Positions 10,901 through 21,103 of a stretch of 41,888 nucleotides of DNA are shown here, piece after piece. The notes under the pieces were generated by a model, which saw only the letters and a list, made by a program, of their open reading frames with translations, was not told the origin of the DNA and ran no database searches. The position numbers and the translations under genes are program-made. Within the stretch, counting starts at the first letter, position 1, and each line of letters opens with the position of its first letter. The stretch is from Collodictyon triciliatum (lineage: Eukaryota > CRuMs), in assembly GCA_043381765.1 (NCBI GenBank), contig JBHJMP010000381.1:1-41888 (forward strand). Direction: 5' to 3'.

Positions 10901-13900
10901 CCTTCTTATGCGGGGCAGGTGAAGAAAATACACGCGATTTAGGCAAGTTAGAAGGGGGGTTTGTTGACTCTGTTTGGGTGTTGTCCTCTCCATTCGAAGG
11001 TTGAGTTGATGTTGTTATTGGTGCGGGGGTTTTCATCTGTGAGATTGACACGACATCTTTCTCATCGATGCTCAAAACATTGAGAGCCGCTTGCTTGAAC
11101 ACAGCTGGATTGCGACACACAATATCTGACATAGAATTATAATAAAGATTATCTGAATGTAAACTGCATGTGCAGTATGTTATTATTCTTCGACCCAAAG
11201 AATTGTTTCAACTTAACCACATGCCCTCCATAGAATAGGGCCGAAGTTCAAACCATATACATACATGAGGTTATATGAAAGTTACCTGCAAGCTCTTTCA
11301 ACATCTTGTTGACGTCAGGAGTTCCGCGGTACCCTCGCTTTTGGTTGGTAAAGTACTAAAATATGATCGTTTATATGAGTGGTATGGACTATGGCTTGCA
11401 GTTTCATGTTTGATGGCATTACCAGTTTGATTTCAAGCTCCATGGCTGCTTGCAGAAGAGACGGCTCTTCAATGCAGTGCTTCACAATTGTCATAAAGTA
11501 TGTAGGAAATCCAACAAATGTAGCATCCGAAGACAACGACAACAACGCAGCAATTCCGTTGCTCTTTACAAACTACAATAGCCAGTAAAATTTCATGCAT
11601 ATGTTACGCGCACCCAATGTTTGGAAAAAAATCTTAACGAAGGAATGATGAAAAGGATAAAGACTGCTTTCTCTCAGTCATGTAAACTTACTTCAACGGC
11701 CACATCATATTTCTGGCTGAGCTTCGCAATCAAAAAAAGGAGCGGATGAAGAATGGTTCCACGATGGGGCAGCCGAAGCAGGTCAGCACATGCCTGAATA
11801 AGATTGATTTCTTGCTCAATCCGGAGATATTCTACAGCCCCTTTTTCTCGACTCTCTGATGTTTCTCTGCAGTGAATAACATGGAGAAAGCGTTCCGGTT
11901 AGTCATGCAAAGAGTTCAATTTCTTTCTTCAAATGCGATTCAATGATTCAGTTGCGATGGTGGTGGACAAATGACTTACTTTTTTGATGTTTCCAGTGTC
12001 GATTCCACATAGCATCGGGCAATGTGAAGAGCGTGCCCCAACCAATTCGGTGATGGGTCTTGGTGGATTCCTGAAACGTGCCATTTTAGAGCATAGGAAA
12101 AAATAAATAATTGCTGATATATGTTTTGAACTCATTGATTAAGAACCTTCTGCGGTATTTCCTGGTAGGTGGCATATGCGATGGTGAAGCACGGCATCGA
12201 TTATAAGGGGATAGGCCTCAGTTTTTTCTGGTGAAAGGAGAAGATTAAAAAATAAAAATAAAATCGTTTCATCATCCTGGAACTCAAAAGAAATGATGTT
12301 ATCAAGAATCGAACGGTTTCATACGAAAGACCATCCGGCTTTCCATATCCTGTTGCAAGAAGATACCGAGGACAGTCAATAACGAGTTTATATTGTCGGC
12401 TTTATTCTCTGTCGATCTGCACGGAGTTTGTTTGAAAGGTCAGAACTCGGTCATACTTTGAATAGTGGTATATTCAAAAGAGAAAAGAAAATTTTGATAT
12501 GATAATTGATTTTGTATCAAATTTATCCAGTTTATTAATGCAGTAGGCGATTCGAACCTAAATTCGGTGACAAGCGATTCACAGATCTTATTGATGATAG
12601 TCGCTCGCTCAAGTCCATTGGGTAAGTGAGATGCTTGAAGAAGGAGGCGAGAAATGATTACTTCGAGGTCCTACATAGCATTTGTTACGACAGTCAGTAC
12701 CCAAAGCCCCGGTAGCGAACGAGAAATTTCCAAATCATTCATTAGTATCTGGATGAATAAATGGAATTTACTTTGACAGATAACAGTAGGCGTGTTGATG
12801 TAGATAAAAGGTCATCCTTGAGAGCGGAGAGCAAGTCAAACGGAGCCGTTTTTTCATCAGTCATAGCGGAATCTGAGAAAGAAGAAGAACTTTTTATCTA
12901 ACTCCTAAGAAATACACTCTGTGTGCCCATGTCATGGATTCAACCCAAACATAAAAGAGAAAAGCTAAGAGAAAGGCAAAAAGAAAAGCAAAAAGAAAAG
13001 CAAAAAGAAAAGCAAAAAGAAAAGCAAAAAGAAAAGGAAAAGAAGGCAGTTCTTGACATACTTTTAGTACTTTCTTCGAGAGAGATTTGTATTGCCTTTG
13101 TGAGCTCATCCTGTTTGAAAAAGGGTTCATCATATCATGTTAATTTTTTGGGTGACTTCATTCCCACGATGTTGCTTCCTGAGTTGAACGTATAGCCATC
13201 CCTTTACATCATTATTTCCTTTTTCTTTTCTTACCTCGTCTATGTTTTCAGGCTGATTTACCAAAGTGAGAATCACATTTGTTAGCTCCTCCACGTTATC
13301 TTGCATGCACTAAAATTCCGTTTTATTTTCGAAATAAGAAAAAAGAAGGTAAATTATATAAAAAAATAATATGAAAAAATGAACGTGAGAAAAGAAATCA
13401 AGTACCATCGCAAACGCTTTCGATATTTGTGCCTCGGTGAATCCCATCGCAGTCAGTTGCGAAACCGTTTGGTGACGAGGAAGGTTACGAGAAACGGGCG
13501 GTGTGGGATTTATAACCTGTCGGGATGTTTCAGAATAAAAAAAAAAGTTTACCTATCACAACAGACATGGAACATTAAGTCACGCTTTTCAAAAGATACA
13601 AGGCAGCTTGGTCGTTCATTCCTTGCATTTATCAAAGATTGTTAAAATTCACCTTGGGTTCTTTCACTTCTTCTGGTTTTACTTGGAGCAATATCGTAGT
13701 CAGTGAGAAAAACGACCTAGGAGAGAAAAACATCGTTTAATACGTAGACGGTGATGAGTGCGACAGATGTGCAGGAAGTATCTTAAGAAAATGAAAAGGT
13801 TGGGTTAATTAATCCGCTCTTATCCGCACTTGATAAATTTGGATGAACACATTCCCACAGATGGGTCGGTCCAAAAAGACCGAATCACGCGGAGAATTGA

Positions 13901-16900
13901 TCGATGGACCGAGTCCATAAAGGAGGAGAAATCTACATATGACATTTAATAACAAAAGAATCAATATATTTTGCTTACACTTGCAGTTCGTGACATACTT
14001 TACATTATTGCAAATGAAACGGCTGATTCAACAGTATTATAGGATTTTTATTGATATCATGACTCGAACCATTAGTTGAATCTTGAGTGCCCAACCGGTT
14101 GAGTCTATTCGTTGCCATAGCGTTTTTGGGGGCTGTACATGTCGCAAGAGGAAACATCCATGAATATCATCGAATTAAAAATGACGTCAATGACTATACC
14201 GAATATGATTCAGGAGGGAAATAATATACCTGACATGACCCTTTCAAAAAACATTCCGAAGCTATAAGAGATAAATTATGAATAAAGTGAAAATGCAACA
14301 CAAATAAACTCAGAAACATCACCAGAGTATTTAGGATGAAATATTTATCATTTGATGTAATTTCGCTTTACCTTTCCAGAGCATGGTGAAATGAGATTAT
14401 TTTGCTTTGTGGTAATACAGCTGGCTCTGTTGCTACCCCACTATTTTATATCAACGTTGCACATTTAACTTTATTTCTTTGAAAAAAGCAGAAGAAAAAT
14501 AGAGACCGAAACAAACATTTCAGAGGATTGGTGTACATAATTTCATCAGATTATGTGTAAATGTATTGTTTTACCTTGGAATCTCAGTCGCTGGCCCAAT
14601 TGATGATACAACTCGAAGTAAGTTATCCAATTGAGTAATGAGATTATCTAGACCGTTCTTGTTGGTAAAGTCTCGAAGAAGTAGAATGTTTGTCTGGTGA
14701 TTCCGCTCTGGATTAAGTGGATTATATATCAGTGATAAATCCAATTTGGTGTCTAGCTTATGCATCTCAGAGTAGGATGTGATTCGAATTTTAGAGAGCA
14801 CGACATCTTACCATATAAAAGCCAAGTGAGGACGACTAGAACCTTGCTAATGTACTCATAAAATGCCTCATTATCTTTTGAACATCGTTCTGTGTTGAGT
14901 TGTGGAATCGATACCATCATGTTACTTTAAGGCATAAATTATGGAAGAGAATTCACAACTTGTCTGACACAATTGGGTATATCGATTGAGATACGCATGA
15001 ATCACAAGCTAAACTACCCACTTTGTGCTTGTATGCGGTCGATTAGTTGCGGTGTTGAGCGTTAACATAAAAATAAAACAAAATTGGAACTTGACAACGA
15101 ACCGAGATGTTTTGCATCAACAAGACTAATAACAGAAGAGCACAGAGCCTGCGCAAGAAGAGATTCATTTGAGGGTGCGCCTCCTTTCTCATCACGTCTG
15201 CGCGGTTTCACTATCTTGCATAAAGCTACAAAAGGTTGCGTCCACACGTTAATCTCATGAATGTTGATTTACCGAGAGAAGCATTAAGCATATCCCGTGA
15301 TATATATATATATAATAGAGACTGAGAAAGAAGAATAAGAAAAATATGTTAATATGTATGCTAATGAAGAAAAGAGGATAAAATCACCGAAAAGAAAGTG
15401 GAATATGGAGTTTGTGGGATGCTGCAAAATCCTTCGAAGGCTGAAGATAGACGGCTCAGCTGATTTCTTTGACGGGTCGATTGTTGGTTCGTTGACTTCT
15501 ACATGCATATATGTGGATATTGTGTTGGCAGATGTTTAAAATTGCATGTTTGCTGGTCTGCTCTAAAAGGGTACAACTTCGCACCTATAAGTAGCGCAGG
15601 GGCCACCTCAGCATTTGTGGCAGCCTGTTCATTTTCATTGTCGGCTTCTACGTAGCAAACAATAGTGATCAGTAATTTCTGACACAGACAACGCAGTTTC
15701 CTTTCGCCTTGGGTCAGGTATATAAAAACAACAAAAACAACAAAAACAACAAAAACAAAACAAAAAAAAAACGACGTGACAAGAGAAGAAACGAAAAACC
15801 AAACCCATCAACTCGTGCTCCATATGTGCTTCCGTCTTCTTCAACTCAGGAATTTCAGTGATGGTTAGGCCTTCGCATGATGTTCGATTCAGCGTTTTGT
15901 TTTGGGACCTTTCCCATACGAGATTACTATACAGCTTTCCGAGCTTCGTCAGCATCGAAAACGATTTCTTTGCCCAAATCTCCACTACGGATTTCGGGTC
16001 CACTGAGCTGCGAGAACATTCCTGGATAGCCCGATATGTTGTTTTTAATATGCCTCTTCGATTAATAAGCATGGATATTCGAATTTTTCAATCAGGCTTA
16101 ATTTCGTGAGACATGTACATTGAAGTACCTGAACAGCGACAGTTAATCCAGAAGCGTGTCCCCCCACGATACTCAAATGAATGATGATTTGGTCAAACTC
16201 GGCTATATATAGGAGATTGAATGTAAAAAAAAAAAAATGTAATTTCATTTCTTTCCTAACGAGTAACATGAATGAATATGGACTTCAATTGACTAGTTTA
16301 TGGATATTAGTCGAAAAGTTTGTATTAAGAGCCACGCGATGAAGTGATACCATCAGTGAAACCAACAAGAGGTTGGGGCTCGTCATTCATAAAGTGCCAG
16401 GTTTTATTGAGCTCCTCCAGCGTCTCCTCGAATGTTAAGATGAGCTTTTCCTGCGTAATCGGCAAATGGTGTAAGATCATGGATATGTATCATATGTATA
16501 TACCGTTTGTTATGCATATTGACATTTCTTCATAATCGAAGTAAAGGGGAAGAACACGAAAGCTTTTTTGATTTAGGTGTCGAGAGCACATTAAATGTGG
16601 CACCTGGACGACAGATGACTTGCTATTGCACATTGTTTTGATGAGATTGGATATGACTTTGTGAGTGGGAACTATTTGGGGGTCGTTACGACGACGGGGG
16701 AAGGAATACAGTCTGTTTTGTGCATGAAAAAAAAAAAAAAACGTCAAAATCGTTAGCTTGCGCTCTGTTCTATGATGACAAAAATATTCTAGCGATGTTA
16801 TATGTCTGCATTTGGGTTTAATTCTGAGAAATTGAGATGACCTTAGAATACGCTCGAGACCTTGAGCCTCCATGAATAGGGTGCAGTGAGATGAACTTTG

Positions 16901-19900
16901 CAGAATGTTCTCGAGAGCCTTGTTATGATAGCTATAAGTGCTCTACTTTTCTTCATTTTATTTTCTAGTGTTCAATGAAATGTGTGTTGGGGTTCGAATG
17001 ATATAATTACCTTGCAAACAAAACCTATGTATGATACAACGTTTGTGATATGTTTTTCAGCAGATGCCACATCCGCGGGTGTTTCCTTAGAAAACTCGAT
17101 TATTCGGTCCAGCATCTGCAACAAGGGATTGTGAGAAGAAAGCATAGGATACAAAGAAACGCATTTGAGAAATAATCATTACGGTGGATACTATAAAGCC
17201 TAACATTAATTGCTCCTCTGATTCCTGGTTCCTTCAGACTGGAGTGGTGCCTCAGCAGCTCATCTACACCGGCCCCGAATTGGGAAGCAAGGTCGTTTGT
17301 GATGCATCCGGAATATTTTGGTGAGTATAGCACAAGGTAGATCTGGTCAAATAAATTCCGCTTCTCAATTTCCGCCCGACCCTCGTCGTTTAGACACAAA
17401 GCTGTGAGAATATTTGGAATGTTTCTGATCACGTCCTGGGATGGAATGATTCCGTCTCGCCACGAATCCAGAATTGTGCTAGCAAGACCATTTTCTTGCA
17501 GTGTTGGGAGCAGAGTTGGCTCCGAGTGTATTAAGGACGATACGTTTGAGAGAACTGTGATGGCGAGAATGTGGAAGAGAAAACACAATGAAAATAAGAT
17601 TGGAATTGGAAGGATTCATCGGCTGGGCAAAAAAAATAAAAAAAATAAAAAAAATAAAAAAAATAAAAAAATAAAAAAATAAAAAAAATAAAAAAAATAA
17701 AAAAAATAAAAAAAATAAAAAAAATAGAAAAAATGAGGAAATTATGTTTTAAACTATTTGCACGGCAACTAACCAGTGGACACATTTGCAGCGCCACAAA
17801 AGCTACGATGTGTCAGGATGTCGCAAAGCGATGCAGATAATGTTGTGCTGAAGGCATTTCGAAGGCGGCCGATTCCTATTATAAAATATGAGTAAATTAC
17901 GGTGCATCAATGTATCGCCTCGTGAGAGGGTTATAACTTTATGAGACAGAAAACAGAAGAGTTGATCACCTTGTGACCGCAGAGAGGTATTCAAACATCG
18001 AAGCATAGTCTTCAATAAAAGTCGACGCGGAAGTGGTGCAACCAAGCTTTCTTGTTCTGTTTCATTAATGAATGAGTTTCTTGGCTTTGTTGAGATGGGA
18101 ATATATGGTGAATAGAAATATTAAGGAAAGAAAATAAGGGTGTTGAGCGTTAATTTTGTATGGAAAATATCCTTCTATTTTTTATTTTTTTACCTGGTGT
18201 GAGCGGTTCGGTGTTCCTGTAGAAAGGACATGCACTTAAAATGATGTCCACCTCAATCTAAATGTGATAAGTAGCATGAGGTATTGAAAGCAGGATGGAT
18301 ATAACAGTATGCGATGTCTAATGCTCGGCTCATCTCTCTTGTATACATAATTTCATTTAGTTTTTATCTCTTTGAATTTAGTTATCTTCACCTTGATTCT
18401 TTCTATGATATCGGTCAAAGCCGAAGCTTCATGAAAGGATTTCAAGGAATCTTCAGATAATTCCATGGAGGCGTCGATAATTCTCAAGGCATGCGTCACA
18501 AACTAGAATCAAGCGAAGCAACCAAATCAAAATTGAGCGGAATGAAATAGTTGAGCAGAATGTAGAATCCAATAACTATTTGGTTATCGTCAATTAATAA
18601 GGTACGGGGATATGTGATTCTTCAGTGTCCTTGATGAGGGGAAGCAGGCATGAGAAGATACCAGAAAGACTGATTCCCGGGGCTTCCTATTGGCCCAAGT
18701 GAAGAAATATATATTTTTTTTTAAAAGAAAACTTTTTTGCTTTCAGTTCATGCTAAATAATAGAAATCAACTTTTGCATATTGCATGCTTTAGTAAGGTT
18801 TCATGAAAGTCATTTAAAGATTTTTATCTAGCTTTTCTTACGATGGGAGAGTAAATGTGCGTGATGATGAGAGAAAATAGGGCGTCGATGTATTTTCCGT
18901 TTACGTATTCAACTTCGGAGGTTGTTCCTAGTATTATTCTGTTAGCTTTATGTGGAAACAACATGATTAGGAAGGCTGGTAGCGATGGTAGAACAAATGG
19001 AGGGATGAGAACAGCATATATTCACCCATCAGATTTGAGACGACACGACGGACAGCATAAGGCAGTATTCCATAATGCGAGGATGCTCCCAACGGGTGGA
19101 AAATGTTTCCATATCGATTACATTCATATGCCATCGCGTTGAGACCAAGTAAGGCTCCGGTACGAATTTCCTTGACGATGATATATATTAGAAATGACTA
19201 GGTGATTAAGCCTTCTGAATTCTGACAATGCCCTTTGCATGAACAGCGTAAACAACACGAGAGAGAAGAAAATAAAGTGTGCAAATACTCACAATCGGTA
19301 TGTTTTTCTCAGGCCGGAGAAGATCGATCAAATCTGTCACAATTTCAGACTCCCTCAAGAAAAGTGAAGTCATCATATCTCTCTCAGGTGACGATTGGAC
19401 TATTTTAAACAAAATTGACGATGAGATAACGAAGGTGGATAGAAATCGCGTTCATGCAGACCTTAGACCAAGTTCTGAATAATATCAACAACAATAATAA
19501 TAACAATAACACTAATTTTAATACTGGAGCAGAAAAACGGCAATATACCAAAGACAGAGAGAGCTTGCATCCGCAGCAGACAAGCTCTCTGTCGTAAATC
19601 ATCGTTCAAGGACATGAGACCGATTCTTAGTTTTGAAAGGAATTCAAAGTTTTGCTCCTCAGTAGTTTGATAGACTCGATGTACCGATCTGATAATCTCT
19701 ATCAGATCACTGTTTGTCTCGGCATTCTCTACTTTGTGGAATCTGTAATTGATGTGTTCATCTGCGCGTGCCTTCTGGTCGGTGGTGAACTTGAAGATAA
19801 GAGAAAGTTCATTCTGATGCACGAAGGGAATTATGGGAAGCACGCTTTTTGAGTGGTCTCTCTTTTTCTTGAAGTTCAAAATCACCATGCTCATTTGGTC

Positions 19901-21103
19901 GAGGAGCTGATGAAATTTGTTTGTAGTAAAACGTTACAAGACGGAGATACTATTACGACATAGAGAAAGAAGAAGAAAAAACATGATAGATGACAAAAGA
20001 AATGTGTCGATACCCGATATTGAAACATTCGTGACTGGATGAAATACAAAATTGATAATAAAAAATAAAAAAAAGAAACCTCGCATGTCAATTTGGATGG
20101 CTTTTCACAACAGTTAGCGAGACCTAGTCCATCCTCGCGGCCACCCCAGCCTTGGCAAATGTAGAATAATCTCCTTTGCAAGGAAATATTGTTGTGGGCG
20201 CCGGTCGTTCGGTTTGGGTGTGATTGGCTACGCTTCACAAGAAGATGGAGAGTTTCCAAGGCAAGGCCGACGATTTCGAGATTGTCGCTCGCGAGAAGAG
20301 CAACCAGATGCTGGATATGATAAATATTTTTTGAATACTTGGCACCTCATTTCATCCAGCTTTCTAATTTTTCTTGATGGTATATGTGTGGTATCGTGGT
20401 TTGGATCGCATTGTTTTCGTGCGCACGTCGGATTCAGACTTTTCTCGGGAATTGCTAGACAACAAACCTCCACAGATCCGTACGTGGATTTCCCGCTGCA
20501 GTTTTCGAATAACGCACACGTCAGCTTGAGGCACCCAAGGACGATGTTTGCGGGAAATGAGTGAAAGTTGGGGACTTTGATGGTGATTTTGTCTGGCTCG
20601 TCTTTTGATTGCGTTTCTTGAAGCTTCTTTGCTCTTTTTTCCAGTAGTGATGTTTCTTCTTCAATTGTCAGTGCACAAAATGGTGTGGCCGCCTCCAGAA
20701 TTTCGTCGATATAATCAACAACATCATTCCAGTGATTCAAATCCACCTACGCCGATTCACAATTGAAATGTTCTGAAATATCGAGTCATAGTGTGCTGTT
20801 AGGAGAATGTGAACATGGTTGTTGGGGATTGTGCGTACTTTGTCGAATGAGAGGCGAGTGTTTGTCAGTCCCCATTTGCTGAGTTCCTCTGGTGTATATT
20901 TAAGAAGCTGTTCGATGACTATCTTTTGCGAATCGGGCTGCAGAATGTGATTTCATAAGGAAAAGTGACGAGACAATCTTCGCTTGAGCAGAATGAAAGA
21001 AAATATTTGGGCCATTTCATTCCTATGACCCAGCGAGGGCAACTAAGGATGAACTTACGGGCTCTCCTATTCGACGAGAACTGGTCTGCTTCTTGGTCCT
21101 CAT
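203..21103 (-). CDS. HUWE1: HUWE1/Tom1/UPL1-type giant HECT E3 ubiquitin ligase (3'-partial, about 64 exons)
   Basis: Giant E3 ligase that transfers ubiquitin through a HECT thioester. Family members act on histones, ribosomal proteins and many other nuclear and cytosolic substrates. The exons on this strand read in family order: DUF908, DUF913, UBA, UIM, acidic tract, Ser/Pro/Ala-rich region, late helical region, HECT. Visible coding length is about 12.36 kb (about 4,120 codons); human HUWE1 has 4,374 residues. The start is the ATG at 21103, which opens a 15-codon exon ending at a GTAAGT donor. Almost all junctions I checked keep phase with GT..AG. Two do not: the intron at 6700-6935 and the donor near 3740-3780. 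The gene is cut by the window edge, so the HECT C-lobe tail with the catalytic Cys is not present. I saw no WWE or BH3 segment of the metazoan type. The symbol names the family; the yeast and plant equivalents are TOM1 and UPL1/2. Confidence 0.97.
2104..4374 (-). CDS. HUWE1: Late helical region preceding HECT in the HUWE1-like ligase
   Basis: Exons: 4246-4374, about 3750-4054 (donor unresolved), 3285-3679, 3047-3153, 2702-2843, 2424-2580 and 2104-2264. The text resembles the family: VLETLISLCKNNEF and LLAHPILAHN, then a Thr/Ala/Glu-rich linker ending before a helical block with LPPKFMHLLISLFADKD, then SELSKWSHLVKSLEDLW, LLSTVEAFFIAHSP, and TFTHDHRQLLNDLIRHEPEL directly before HECT. These correspond to the helical stretch between DUF4414 and the HECT domain in HUWE1. 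Junctions 3285/3153, 3047/2843, 2702/2580 and 2424/2264 all keep phase. No catalytic residues are expected here; the role is presumably scaffold and substrate-binding ring. Confidence 0.9.
4453..4560. repeat. Intronic (GAAAAA)n hexamer array
   Basis: Tandem GAAAAA copies with a few GAAGAAAAA interruptions, inside the ligase intron 4375-4595. In the sense strand of the gene it is T/C-rich and lies upstream of the acceptor at 4374/4375. The Lys/Arg-rich and Phe/Ser-rich open frames across it are repeat artefacts. Confidence 0.95.
4596..6699 (-). CDS. HUWE1: 2.1-kb exon: disordered Ser/Pro/Ala-rich region, His-rich patch and conserved helical block
   Basis: A single uninterrupted exon of 2,104 bp, markedly GC-richer than its surroundings. 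In order it encodes RILELLHYSPDG (near 6640-6675), about 400 residues of Ser/Pro/Ala/Gln-rich disordered sequence, a His-rich stretch at about 4995-5100 containing HNHGHSHNHSHNHG, and then the conserved block SILRVLFLPQPLSKALLQRL (about 4780-4850). That block resembles the UPL1/Tom1 segment with the core QPL.K..LQRL. The exon ends RMIPSHT at a GTTTGT donor and splices in phase to 4374. Several open frames on the plus strand across this exon are shadows created by the high GC content. The acceptor is ATAG at 6700-6703 on the minus strand. Confidence 0.93.
6725..6885. repeat. Intronic heptamer minisatellite, (GAACAAA)9 then (GGACAAA)14
   Basis: Counted by eye: nine GAACAAA units at 6725-6787 followed without mixture by fourteen GGACAAA units at 6788-6885. 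It lies in the ligase intron 6700-6935, just upstream (sense direction) of the 3' splice site, and reads TTTGTCC/TTTGTTC in the sense strand. A 7-bp unit with no stop in any minus-strand frame explains the apparent open frames (FVLCPLS repeats) that run through the intron. Confidence 0.97.
6936..9032 (-). CDS. HUWE1: 2.1-kb exon encoding the acidic tract of the HUWE1-like ligase
   Basis: A second uninterrupted exon of about 2,097 bp. It opens ATVSILRPIEFLTKQA, which joins the preceding exon ending EALSEFDLDDEDAGE in phase and matches the family's RPLE.L segment. Roughly 200 ordinary residues follow, then about 300 residues dominated by Asp and Glu (about 7375-8300), then a segment with YALDIDADREELDPL, MGAMNIFFRDTNHSLL and HAHIFGLQQG. 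It ends SRPQMPVV at a GTAAGA donor. In Tom1 and HUWE1 the acidic region is implicated in binding basic substrates such as histones; I infer the same role. The long Ser-rich and Ile/Val-rich plus-strand frames are complements of GAT/GAC-rich codons. The phase of its 3' junction is unresolved (see findings). Confidence 0.94.
9109..9360. repeat. Intronic 12-mer array in two sharp blocks
   Basis: Unit AAGAATAAAAAT repeated about 11 times (9109-9240), then AAGAATAAAAAC about 9 times (9241-9348), then a decayed copy. It lies in the ligase intron 9033-9440. The Asn/Lys, Phe/Leu and Phe/Ile/Leu frames across it are artefacts of the repeat. Confidence 0.97.
9441..12872 (-). CDS. HUWE1: Central helical-repeat exons of the HUWE1-like ligase
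   Basis: Exons: 12772-12872, 12558-12670, 12325-12416, 12146-12227, 11980-12070, 11692-11866, 11423-11572, 11286-11355, 10822-11125, 10281-10664, 10004-10171, 9754-9828 and 9441-9606. All junctions keep phase. Recognisable family text includes LLLQASHLPNGLERATII, PNWLGHALHIARCYVES, FVKSNGIAALLSLSSDATF (family: GG...LL.LP....F.GF), MELEIKLYFTNQKRG, RNPAVFKQAALNVLSIDEKD, LLIRALAEFVMSYPAV and ALSEFDLDDEDAGE. The region corresponds to the HUWE1 helical solenoid between UIM and acidic tract. Metazoan HUWE1 carries a WWE domain in this interval; I could not find one here, which agrees with fungal and plant relatives. The 10281-10664 and 10822-11125 exons carry Ser/Thr/Pro-rich inserts that are probably disordered loops. 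Confidence 0.92.
12975..13045. repeat. Intronic 12-mer array (GCAAAAAGAAAA)n
   Basis: About six copies of a GCAAAAAGAAAA unit in the ligase intron 12873-13061, between the UIM exon and the next exon downstream. T/C-rich in the sense strand. Confidence 0.9.
13062..13516 (-). CDS. HUWE1: UBA and UIM exons of the HUWE1-like ligase
   Basis: Three exons: 13406-13516, 13235-13309 and 13062-13110. The first ends with QLTAMGFTEAQISKAFAM, the MGF-loop half of a UBA domain. The second supplies the other half, NVEELTNVILTLVN. The third is a 49-nt exon encoding DELTKAIQISLEEST, a canonical ubiquitin-interacting motif (acidic start, A..S, E). By summing exon lengths the UBA falls near residues 1230-1270 and the UIM near 1280-1295, close to the human HUWE1 positions (about 1316-1355 and 1370-1389). 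Both bind ubiquitin in the family. Since the UIM exon is not a multiple of 3, skipping it would shift the frame. Confidence 0.95.
13653..16942 (-). CDS. HUWE1: Post-DUF913 exons leading to the UBA of the HUWE1-like ligase
   Basis: Exons: 16842-16942, 16604-16712, 16351-16450, 16129-16202, 15805-16021, 15585-15647, 15388-15498, 15103-15225, 14812-14889, 14575-14752, 14372-14440, 14230-14261, 14064-14132, 13830-13932 and 13653-13716. I checked phases pair by pair and they are consistent with GT..AG. Family-like text includes ILTFEETLEELNKTWHFM, SFSMLTKLGKLYSNLVWERS (family: GKLY..LVWE), LLLRDFTNKNGLDNLITQLD, SFMDSVHRSILRVIRSFW and LTTILLQVKPEE. Linkers such as AEVAPALL and TNAEVAPA are low complexity. 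One exon (14230-14261) is only 32 nt and encodes FGMFFERVMS. Confidence 0.9.
15725..15775. repeat. Short intronic (AACAACAAA)n / A-rich repeat
   Basis: About four copies of a 9-bp CAA/AAA-type unit running into an A tract, in ligase intron 15648-15804. Sense strand is T-rich. Confidence 0.8.
17011..19399 (-). CDS. HUWE1: DUF908 C-terminal part and DUF913 exons of the HUWE1-like ligase
   Basis: Exons: 19293-19399, 19026-19170, 18842-18927, 18606-18686, 18392-18502, 18194-18257, 17970-18056, 17774-17875, 17205-17554 and 17011-17115. Key matches are ESEIVTDLIDLLRPEKNIPI (family: ELV..L.DL..PE...P), TGALLGLNAMAYECNRYG, VVSNLMG, LPRRLLLKTMLRCLNTSL (family: LLK.LL.FL.T.L), FSTTLSASLCDIL, and in 17205-17554 SLIHSEPTLLPTLQENGLAS, IPNILTALCLNDEGR and VDELLRHHSSLKEPG. 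The last three are the clearest DUF913 landmarks (nearly the family's GIDEL.RH.P.L). Junction phases agree throughout. Confidence 0.95.
17630..17727. repeat. Intronic (AAAAAAAT)n array
   Basis: Octamer-type A7T array with small length changes, in ligase intron 17555-17773. The Phe/Ile/Tyr-rich minus-strand frame across it is an artefact. Confidence 0.93.
19549..21103 (-). CDS. HUWE1: N-terminal DUF908 exons of the HUWE1-like ligase, with start codon
   Basis: Exons: 21059-21103 (ATG, MRTKKQTSSRRIGEP, then donor GTAAGT), 20839-20937, 20468-20746, 20080-20310 and 19549-19813, all in phase. Signatures are WGLTNTRLSFDKVDLNHWND (family: L.HW...LD..D.IL), HLVALLASDNLEIVGLALET (family: L..LLAS.D..VV...L..L), ICQGWGGREDGLGLANCCEK (a near copy of the family's WGGKE.GFGLA.CC) and LRQRACLLRMQALSVF (family: R...R...L.V.). 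I chose the ATG at 21103 because a basic Met-Arg-Thr-Lys N-terminus followed by a clean donor resembles family N-termini. An upstream 5'UTR intron ending near 21115 cannot be excluded. Confidence 0.94.
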
